Part shown: one piece after another, positions 47,172 to 57,300 of the stretch
How positions within the stretch are numbered: the first letter of the stretch is position 1
Layout of the letters: every line of letters starts with the position of its first letter
NCBI GenBank assembly: GCA_029532415.1
Contig: JAQOTA010000069.1
Location: 3,018,049 to 3,082,048 of the forward strand
Direction: 5' to 3'
Source: Marasmius tenuissimus
Lineage: Eukaryota; Basidiomycota; Agaricomycetes; Agaricales; Marasmiaceae
DNA: 64,000 bases
Position numbers and translations under genes: made by a program
The notes under the pieces: generated by a model
What the model saw: the letters and a program-made list of their open reading frames with translations, nothing else
Told to the model about the DNA's origin: nothing
Databases searched by the model: none

Positions 47172-50144
47172 ATGAGTTACAGCCCCGAGAGTTCAGCATC
47201 GCCCGAACCCGAGGCCTATCAAAACAGGAAACTCTCCCTCACCGCGTTCGTCCAGCTTCTAGACGAAAAACGCGACCAGTTGATGGGAGAGCTACCTCCC
47301 AATGTGGCGCTTGATCAACTTGATGCCGCTGCTCTCAGAGAATACATTAATCTTGTTCTCTCTGCAGTTGACGGGTTTGAACGTGTAGAGCTGGCCCCCG
47401 ACAGATCCGAAAATGCTGACGTTCTATCAGATGGACGTGTCCTACACGACGTTGACTCAGCTCTCATCCTGTCAGCAACCTTTCCGTGGAGGGAACAATA
47501 TGACATTCTCACTAATTATGAGGAGAAGAGAGCACTTCATGGAAATCTACACGCTCAAGTCCGTTTTGAAGTAAGTTTGGGGTTCTTTCATTCAGTTAAA
47601 GAGTCAACAAGCATATTCATAGCTCTGATTACAGGATGAAGATACTTCCCAAGCCGAGTACCGCGATCCGGGAAGCGATTCTAACGTGTTCTGGGCTACA
47701 TGTGGTGATGGAGGACGCCATCGGATCCACATAATGCTTCCCAAAGCAGGAGACACCGAGATGATTGAAATTCATGAAGCCATCTACAACGCTACTCGAG
47801 AAGCGTGTGTATACTGGAATGAAGCCAGTGCAAACAGCTGGAGTCCAACCTATGAAACCGAGCTCAATCGTACGGCTCGTTTCACAAACAGTCGGTTTCG
47901 AATTGAGTCAAAAAAGGTTGTAGGGGAGGCTTTTGGCTCTTTGGTTGCCGAACAAGTCATCGAGTCTATTCGTCGAAAAGGGTGGGGAAAGGATGCTTAT
48001 TGGTTTATCCAAATGCGTGGGTGCAAAGACTTTACGTGCCATGATGGGTCTCGTACGCGTGAAGTCATAGATCACCTACTGGAGCCGGTCGAAAGGACTT
48101 CCTCTGCTATATTCGTGGATGTTGCTGTTGAGCTACAGCTTCAAAATGGCTGGGCTTGCATGCCATGGAGGCCAGACTACGCACCAGAAACCCTGGCTGA
48201 GGTTGCTCTTGGTTTCGAGGAAGGGGACTGGAGTTGGAAGAAGTACCAACCAGATATATGGGCAGGAGTAGCTGCCATCGCAGGTTTTCGATGCAATTTC
48301 GCTAACGAACCACGCACCGAGAACCTCATTTCCTACATGCAGGTCTATACCACAGACAAATTTCAGACCTACAACCCCTCTGGTACCTCCCATAAATCCC
48401 TTTATCTCACCGGTCCTCAAGCGCTACATATGAAAGGACCCGATGAGATACCCGTTCCCATTCACAAGGTCCACAACGCCACCGTTGCCAATCAAATCGA
48501 AAATACGCCTACCGCTACTAGGATTGAGGCTCGTGTCCCTGTCCAACACGCCAGTCGTGTTTTCTCTCCTACACTCCAAGTTCAAGACCTCAGCGATGTT
48601 CTTCATGTCGTACCGTCCTATGTCATATGGTACGTTTAATCAAACCAAAACGCGGATGATAATACTAAATTTACTATCTAGGGCGTGGCGATTGCATAGG
48701 TTGGGAGCTTGTCAACTTCTATTACGACTGGCGGCCAGCGTGAGGCAGGATAGCCGGGCAGATACCCAGTATTTGACCCTTGTTGCCGCCCTGATCTACC
48801 TGTTAAACTCGATTCACTCCCGACCTGGAGAGCTCCATTTCGATAGGAAGCTCGCGGCGGCGATATTTCCGACCTGCTCCCTCGAAGTCAATGAGTGGAC
48901 TGTTTTTGAGCTTGGTTTTCACAATCCACGTAGCCGCAGCACCCTGGTTCCTTTCATGGAGTATGGTGGAATTTTCCTCCCTTCGATTGTTTATCCATCC
49001 GAGTTGGAGGGTGATGTGTTGCGATTTCAATTCCTCTCGCGAGGATTGGACCGGGAGTCAGCGGCGAATGCTCTTGGAATGAAACTTGCAGACATTGATG
49101 CCCTATTTGTTCCTGAATACCTTGTCGATGCTTTTGCCACTCAAGCGAAAGAGAACCAAACCTTCAGATCCATTGATTAGAAGGCCTATTCCCCTTCCAC
49201 CCCACGTCCGCGACTTTTCATATGAAACACCCAGGTCATATTTCGACCACGGGCATGATCTTCCTGCATCTGCTCGTATAGGCTCTCCTCCTCCCGAAAA
49301 TTCTCGATCAACCGCATCCGAGCATTTGTTGGAACTACTCATTCAGATAATACAAAGGGTTGGATCGCTTGGTCAATCTCGGGTCCCATACTGCAATATT
49401 TCCGATGACAACATCCGAAAGATGTCTCTCGACACCTTCCGCGACATGAACCTTAGCACATACTTCATGTCTTATCAGTACACAAGAGACGAAGAATCCT
49501 GGACTGGAATAGTCGAGCTCCTCTTTCCCGCACAAGACCAGAATCCAGTCCAAATTGCAGATACCAAGGTACAAGGGTGGCGTGGAGTTCCAGCCTATAA
49601 AACCTACCTCGAAATGTGAAAGAAAGGTGGAGCAGAGTTCAACCAACTCCGAAAGCTTTGCCTTGAAACCTTTCACACCTTGAAATGGTTTCCTCGCGTT
49701 ACACGCGACCGCCTCCTCTCTTACACCCACCGAACAACATGGACCACCGTTTCCCCGTATGATTGCAACACTGGTGTTCCAATTGCTATCAACCCTCTTT
49801 TCCGAGATTCAGTTACGACGCAAGCTAGGAAGCAACCTGTTTTGGATTTGGGGGTTGCTATCCCGCTAACACCAAGCCAAATCACCCACCCCACCCACGA
49901 ATACACTTTACCTCCTGTTGTTCGTGCCGTCTTCGGAGGTTCAGATCGTTCACAGCAGGGACAAAGTAGCCGTTCAGCTTCCGGGACATCCAATAATTTG
50001 GAACTCGCTGCGGCGTGGGCGAGGAATCGATCGGGAAGGACCTTTCAAGGTCGACGGGTTGTTAGATTTCGGGATGTTGTGGAAACGCAGGAGGAAGAGG
50101 GTGAGGTTGAAAGATTGCTGATACTCAATGACGACGACGAATAA
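47172..50144 (+). pseudogene. family X protein, function unknown (copy 2, frameshifted)
   Basis: Exons 47172-47570, 47635-48629 and 48682 onward parallel copy 1, with the two introns at equivalent places. Shared blocks include HRIHIMLPK, VDVAVELQL, MQVYTTDKFQTY and LLNSIHSRP. In the third exon the frame that continues the homology changes at about 49150-49180. A TGA (49617-49619) then interrupts the C-terminal part, which resumes as AEFNQLRKLCLETF. Both changes lie in regions still alignable to copy 1, so this is a recent pseudogene or carries sequencing errors. It starts 62 bases after the truncated SNF2 gene. Confidence 0.65.
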
Positions 50145-50786
50145 GTCACTAGATACATATGGAGTACCAATATCAGGATTAGAGATGTTATCAAATGAGC
50201 CAGTCTAAGAAAGTTAGATGCACGTACTTGGCTTCTTGGTACATCACTGTAATGTCGGTGTCCCCAAGTGTCTAAGAAAGTTAGACTGATCAACGCGACG
50301 TTCTCGGTTTCGTCAATCCAATGGGGACGGTAGTGAGTTTTCCACCAGTCAGTTGTGCCAGCCACGTAACTGGTACAGTTACGCGTCCCAATACCTTTGT
50401 AGGTCGGTATAAATCTTCGTCCAAGTTACTTAGACGTGGCGACGTACTGGTCTTCTTGGTACGTCGCTGTAAATGTCGGTGTCATGCGTCTAAGAAAGTT
50501 AGACGGATCAACGCGACATCATTGGTCTCATCAAGCCAATGGGTATGGTAATGATTTTTACACCAGTAAGTTGTTTCAGTCACGTAACGTGGACGATTAG
50601 CGTCCCGATACCTTTAGAGGTCGGGAGAAATTTTCGTCTCAGTTACTAAGACGTGGCAATCACTCTCCGGGTTTACAGCCTAACGTTGTGTTTTTCCTCT
50701 GTAAGAGATGAATAATTGAAATTTAAAACTCGCTTCATGGACTTTTTAATCCATGTCAAAGCCCAGGCGAGTTTATAGAGGTAGAG
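50145..50786 (+). repeat. about 216-base tandem repeat with palindromic motifs
   Basis: A unit beginning at the palindrome (TCTAAGAAAGTTAGAC) continues with GATCAACGCGAC, TCAATCCAATGGG, CACGTAACTGG and GTCCCAATACCTTT, then a second palindrome CGTCCAAGTTACTTAGACG. It is present about 2.3 times from 50201 to 50660. No open frame spans it. From 50700 the DNA is plain spacer with an inverted word around CATGGACTTTTTAATCCATG. Confidence 0.65.
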
Positions 50787-50787
50787 A

Positions 50788-50877
50788 CTGGTTGCAACCA
50801 GTTGCGACCAGTTGCAACCGGTTGCAACCGGTTGCAACTAGCCGCGGCAGTTCGCGGTAAAGCTCCGATTAGGTAAT
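50788..50877 (+). promoter_or_regulatory. GGTTGCAACC array and GATTAGGTAAT box upstream of JmjC copy 3
   Basis: Five near-perfect decamers, GGTTGCAACC or CAGTTGCGACC, run from 50788 to 50840. A GATTAGGTAAT box at 50867-50877 ends 31 bases before the ATG. GGTTGCAACC is its own reverse complement, so the array could bind a dimeric factor or fold. Confidence 0.55.
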
Positions 50878-50908
50878 TTTTTCTCTCTTGTCCTTCTACC
50901 ACGACGAC

Positions 50909-52852
50909 ATGGGCTCCCAGTTACCTCTTCACAGTACGTAGGTCTACTTCACCTCGATAACAAAGTTCTAATTAATTTTTAGCGGACGCCGAACAATATC
51001 TCAAGCACAGCAACTTGCCGAGCGTGGGGAAAAGAATCCCGTGGCAACGAAGGGAACTTCAACGCGATGTCAACGTAGATACGGAGAAAGGTAGATTGGT
51101 TGGGGACATATTTTGGAACGGCGACGTCGTGTGGATATATCAGGGCGACCATAAGGAAACGAAGTGGATTCAGTACGACCGGTATCAACCCGACCCTATT
51201 CCGTGCCCTATCCCGGACTTGAAAGGACACTACCTCAATCCAAACACGATGGGCTGGCGACAGGGGAAGGATAAGTACAAGCATGACGAGGTTAGGTCCA
51301 AAAAGCGACGTAAAATAGGCAATGAGTGAGCTTTTCTGTCCTCTTCGGATATTCGTTACTTATTTTTTTAGGCCTCTCGAAGATTCAACCCTGGCAACAG
51401 AAGCCTCGTATTCCCTCCGACCAGCATCCGTTGCTCCGTCCACGTCATTCGACGCTCAATCTACACCTCGGGAGATCCCTGTGGCGGCTTCCGTACCTTC
51501 TCCGTTACCTTTAGCTGCTCAAGAGTCTTCCATTGATCTTCTGTCTGAGACAGCTGCCCCGCCGCCTTCATGTACGTTCAATTTTCTTGCGTCTTGCCTC
51601 ATAATGTGAAATAACAATCAAATCCAGCGTCAGCAACTCGAGAACCATCTATTGTACCATCTGTCAACGAAATTATGCTCAGCGTTACCGAGCGCTCGTC
51701 CGAGACTCTCATGCCCGACTTAGACGTCGCGTCAAAAGCACGTAAGTTTCATTTTCTGCATGACGTTTACCAAGCGATGTTTGTTGATATTCTATTCAAG
51801 CGTTCACGCTGAATCCATGGGTTCTTGACCTTAAGAATACCATTGATTCTCCTTTGCGCCCTCCCGAAACTCTGTACATGAAGATTCTCGATATTTTCGG
51901 GGAAATACAGCGTTTCGGGAAGCCGATACCCTTCTACCGCCATCAACACCCTGGACCACAGCTTCAGAACGTTCGGTTCACGCCTCCTCTCAAGACTAAG
52001 CGTTCCTTTTCACTCAGGATGGTCATGAGAGATCTCTACGATAACTACCACCAAGGTCTCGACATCAATATCATCAGTTCTGAAACGGGATACGAAGATC
52101 GGGAGGTTTCGGTCATGGAGTTCCTCGCCAACAACTTCTTTACAGACGGGACGGGCACGTTTCAAGGGCGCTCTTTCGCATGCTTGAACGTCTTTTCTAT
52201 GAAGAAGGGTACTGGCGAGATGGGAATTGACTGGGGAAGTCGTATCGGAGAGGCGTCGAAGGTCTTGAGTTCAGAGGAGGCGAGCACTTCGATCACGCCA
52301 TACGGTCATATCACCGGTGCTCACACCGACCCATGGTGTGGAAGTCTCGTTATTCACCATCTTGCGGGGAAGAAACTTTGGCTAACGTGGCCTCCGACTC
52401 GGGAGAACCTGACAGTGTTCCGAAGTCTTGGTGCTGACGACACTTATTCTGATTTCTCTGTCTGGCTTTCACAGTTAGCGGGGCTGGAGGTGTTCTTGAT
52501 GGATACCCCCGAGTCCTCGTTCATCATGCGCCCTTTCACGATTCATATGTGTGTCTCCCTTTCGACTGGGTGCCACATAGCTCAGCCGATGGTGCATGGG
52601 GGGTGTTTCGATGACCTTCTCACTGCAACAAACGTGATGCGCAATGTGGATGTTGCGAATGCTCATGGGACGGTTGTTAAACATTTCTCGACCTTCACGC
52701 GGGTTTTTCTGGCGCATGGAAAAGAGGAATGGACGAAGTTTTCGGCAAGAAAGAACAGAGGGACGAAGACGAAGGTGGCGGCATGGGTGAAGAACGTAGA
52801 GGATTGGTACGAGAAGAAGCAGGAGTGGATTAAACCATTCGCCGATAAGTAG
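50909..52852 (+). CDS. JmjC-like Fe(II) dioxygenase (copy 3, intact, 577 aa)
   Basis: Five exons, 50909-50933, 50983-51325, 51372-51571, 51628-51741 and 51801-52852, sum to 1,734 nt in frame; introns are 46-59 nt. The first exon (MGSQLPLH) matches copy 2 (MDDSIPLH) in length and phase. Domain order is as in copy 2: GDIFWNGDVVWIYQGDHKET block, Ser/Pro-rich linker, then the JmjC-like core with YGHITGAHTDP, HHLAGKKLWLTWPP and PFTIHMCVS. Iron ligands H, D and H are all present, so an active oxygenase is plausible. The linker has an extra exon relative to copy 2. Substrate unknown. Confidence 0.75.
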
Positions 52853-54304
52853 AGAGTTTGTTGTAGATGATCGTGATTCCTAGATGAAACTTGTAGTCAA
52901 CGTGGTGCTTCAAAGAGAGCTGAAATCAAACGAAACTCAGTCTCATGAAACTATACTGGCTTACTTGGTGACTAGGGTTAGACGAGGTGACAAGGGAGAA
53001 GAACAGACGATGCAACCTTGACAACGCCACCAGTCGCGAAAAGGGAAACGGAAGGAAGAAACGCTGAGTAGACCGGCCGGGGGGCGAGATGAGTAAAAAG
53101 CAAAACGTCTAGTGCAGGGGACCCGCAGATCAGGTACGCCGAAGTAAAGCTACACTCTCGCCAATACTACTCTCAACCTCCATCGTCCACTCATATCCTT
53201 CGTCGATGCTTTCATCATCCGGCTAAAATCAAGGCCGTGCAAGATGAAGCCAGCCTTGACTTTGAACGTGTTGAAGTTCAACGGATCGTTGGTAAGGTAA
53301 GGTAGAAAGGGTGCCCTACTGTCCTGTTCATGCACAGGTTGGATCGTGTGGTGCTTTGAAAGCACGCTTGCAGTAGGCGTTCAGACCATGGAAGAGAGGC
53401 GAGATTAAAAGTTCAATTGGCCTGCTAGGAGGCACTGTATCCATAACGGGCGTATTCAAAAAGCTAGATACCGCATTACTCTCCCTCTCATGTTCCAATC
53501 CATCCCGAAAACACTGCATGAGGGTGAATATTAGGCACTGAAACCGCATGGAGGGTGTGGAAAGTACTTACCGTTGAGCCAGTCCAACTCCATCCACAAT
53601 ACGAGCGTCGGAAATGAAGGATACTGAGGGCAAACGAGGGTTTAACACTTAGGGAGCCTAGGGATTGACCATTTTACAGGTAGTGGTCACAGAAATAGCC
53701 TGCATGCACTTAGTGTATGCAGCTATAATTTATAGCCACATGGGACATAAGCATGCAATTATAATTTATAGCCACATGAGACATGGTAGTGTATGCGGCT
53801 ATAATTTATAGCTCAACACGTGAAGCCGGCATTTTCACCACCATCAATGTATGTCGGCTCGTATAGTGAAATAAAGGCACGAGTAAAAAAAATCGAGCGA
53901 GCAGGACATTTAGAGTTTTATTCAGGCTTTCAGACGCTGCACGACCCTTCCCAATCCGTTCAGTATTCGTAGCACAGTGACGATCTCTTTTTCGACCTCC
54001 CTCACAGCCACCTCAGCCAACACATAACGAAATACCTCCCAGCTCTCATCACATCGTTGATCCCAGAAGTGCCCCAAATTAAATATGTTGATCTTTTTCT
54101 ACATTACTAGCTTCCCTATGGCCGGTAAGTTGAGTTGCAGAGGGTAGTTGCGGGCGGCTGCAACTGGTTGCAACCATCCGCAACCGTCCGCAACCGTCCG
54201 CGGATATCCGCAACTACATAACAGTTGTTCGTTGTCACTCTCGAGTGATTATGCATCACTTTTTCGTTCTGATTTCGTGTTTACACACAGTCTCGATAGG
54301 ATTC
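52853..54304. other. spacer with AT-rich repeat and GGTTGC tract
   Basis: No convincing gene. A minus-strand frame near 53365-53150 (DPLNFNTFKVKAGFILHGLD) looks faintly coding but is isolated. At 53703-53815 the near-palindrome GCTATAATTTATAGC recurs three times with CACATG(G/A)GACAT between. At 54135-54217 lies another array of GGTTGCAACC, GCAACCGTCC and CCGCGG words, about 90 bases past the RecQ gene stop. Confidence 0.4.
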
Positions 54305-57300
54305 CTACTCTACTTCCGGGAGTCGACGGTACAAATTATAGAAAGCAATAACGAAACGGATCGGATTCGGTACATCCTCAAGATTGTCCACTGGCTGCTT
54401 CAGCCACTCACATAGCTCTCGTATAGTTCTCCAGTGCACTCCTAGAGCTTTACCAACTCCCTCCACGAATGTTTCTCCCTCCGAATGTTTCTCTTGTCGG
54501 CCAAAGATGATCGCAATTATCCAGGGTAGGATTGGCAAATGCTCGCCAGTCGTTGAGTCGAGCGGACGAAACGAACACTTTTCGGGATCAATCCGTTGGT
54601 TAGGAGTCGGTGGAGGGTGGTTGAATGGCTGCCGGAGAGGCACCCAACACAGAAAGCAATATGGCCAGTTATTGTTGTATGGCAAACGGAGCTGGCGAAT
54701 TTGACTAAGGTGTGTTCGGAAGAAAACGTTTCGGTCGTGAATGGTAGAGTCGGTGTGAATATGACCTGAAACCCAGCAATCGGCACAGCCAACGTCCACG
54801 ACACGCTCTAAGATCCGTTTCAGGACATCAAGCTGCTCCTTGCCCTTGTCAAACCGTGACTCTATCTCCATCGAGTTCGTTTCGACGGATGCAGCTACAG
54901 ACGACTTCTTCTCGGCGTTGGGAACAGGGACCAGAGGTTTGTCAAACCTCGGTCGATCAGCAGGCGTATAGCCATACGGAGTCTATAACACGTTAGCGAC
55001 AGAAACAACGCTGAAAAACAGTCGAGTACTCACGTTGGCCATTTGCTCACAATTACTGCAAAGCTCACCGTTCAGAGCTACACAGGAGTGAGATTCGCGG
55101 TCTAGGCAAGCAAAAGAAAGCCTTAGACAGTCTCTCGTCTGCAAAAACTCCCGCATCTCAATTCTCCCCTCATGGTCGACAATACTGGGATCTTTCGGGA
55201 GCGTTGGCAATCTCCACCAGAGAGTAACGCATCTCGACGGCAGTCCATCCCTACCAGCTCGACCCATCTCTTGTGCGAACTCGAGGATATCTGTCGGGTC
55301 GAGGAGAAAGATATAGCGGACCTTGGAGTAGTCTATCCCGTTCCCGAATGCCTGGGTGGCCGACATCCACGTATCTTCATGCCGTCCGCCCCCCCTCCAT
55401 CGTTTCTCCGCCTCGTCTTTTAGACGATGATTCTCTACCGGGTCTGAGTCCAGAACACTGACGTAGTGAGGGATACCTAGTGTCGTAGCGACTGTCTCTG
55501 CCTGTATGATGGTCCGTGTGAATATCAAACCACGTTCGTCCTTTTCCAGTCTCCCCTTCAGTGCATCAACTCTGGACTTGACCTCCTCCACGTAATTATC
55601 CCCGTTGATCTCCTCCACTTCGTACTTGAGATTAGGACGACCTGTGTATCGTCGGATCTCTTCTACGAGGGAAAGATCCGAAATCATCATAGTATCGAGA
55701 AGAAATGGAATCGAGCGAGGCATTATCGTGGCGGTGAGGAATGTGATAGGAACGGCTGCTTTCGTGAGGTACCAGAAGAGGGTGAAGCAACGACGGTAGG
55801 TTTGATCTGTGACGACTTTATGGCATTCATCTATAAAGACACGCTGAAGCCTATCTTTTACTGCAGAGGTTTCAATCCAGTCGGAGAACTGTTGAGTCCC
55901 AGCAATGTGGGCAGAAACGAGTATCAGTTGAGCTGAATGGAAATCGAGGTCTGGGGAACCGTATACACCGCCTCGTATACCGAATTGAAGGAGGCGACGC
56001 TCGAGGTCATTGGTTAACACGTTAAGAGGGCTTATTACGAGGAATAGACGGTCAGGAAATAGACAGGTGGCTCCGAAAAATGCGAGACTTTTCCCGCCAC
56101 CTGTCTCGATGACACTGAGAACGTGAGAGGAGCTCCCAGCGGAGTTTATGAGTTCTGCTTGCTCGGGGCTGGTAAACCGTAACGGCGAGCTCCCTGAACG
56201 ACGTAGAATCTGTCCGAGAGCCTGCGAGATTCGGGGATGGACAGAGGGAGGTGAACGAACAACGAGAGTCGGGATCTTGCCTGCGGGAGTAAGCGTGTGG
56301 ATGAGTTGAGTCCCAAAGGTCTCCAACTCAGATCGTACGCTGGCGATCAGTCGGTCGGAGAAATACATGAAAAAGTCTTTCATTTGGTCCGTGAGCGAGG
56401 CGAAATGAGACTTTAACAGCTCGTTGAGCTGTTCTGTGGAAGCGGAGGAAGTCTAAACCGATTTTAGCAGGGCGTCGTAAACAAAGAGAAGACACGAAAT
56501 CACCTTTGATAATGTTCTCGTTGCTTTTCGGAGCAAGGGATGGAGTTGGTTGATGAATTCGTGCCATCGCAACGAGACTCGTAGCATGTTGCTGATTGCC
56601 GTTGAGGTGAGAGTAGTCCCGCTATTACAAACTTCAAGTCCATAGTGTGCCTCTCCGACATCTTTTGAATGCCCAAAGGCCTCGTGTAGCCAACGAAGGT
56701 CGACGTCCTCGTCGTCTGTATCAAAAAAGGTGGATTGGGTAAACGTGATCAAGCAGCAGGACATGAACTGCCGAAAGTCACGTAGACCGAGATGAATACC
56801 GAGGTGGGTCGAGGTGAAGGTGCCCAACGCTGAGGAGAATTGCTCGGGAGTCATGGACTTTCCTGAGAGAACGAAGACTTCGTAGAGGTAACGCTGAGCA
56901 TTGGCCTTGCGCATACCGAGAAATAGGGAGATGTGACTGGCTGCATAGTAGACGACGGAAAGGAGGAGAAGAAGGAGGCAATTCACCTCAAAGGAAGGAG
57001 TTCGCGCGATCGTTTTTCCAGCACCCGTCTGCAACTGAGTCTTGTTGTACTCGGTGATCATGGTTAAGAAACCGTTCATGAAGAACATGTTTCGCCGACG
57101 CCGTGGGTGATTCGCGTATAGTAGACCCTCGACCTCTGTTCCTCTAGCTCCACCGCCCCACGTCGTACAAACTAGAAAATACAGTTCCTTCACCAGATCG
57201 TTGACTTGCGAAAGCCATTCCGAGCAAGCGCCTGACGGAAGGTCAGAAACTAAGAGAAATCTAGAGAGAATAATCGACGTACTTGGATCAGCTACAAGCT

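Noticed and set aside
49600..49650. A 20-nt intron (GTGAAA...CAG) to remove the TGA in family X copy 2
   Set aside because: Too short for splicing, and its removal puts the downstream sequence in the wrong frame.
42700..50700. Repeated palindromes as a CRISPR array
   Set aside because: Spacing is irregular, the repeats lie in genes and introns, and the genome is eukaryotic.
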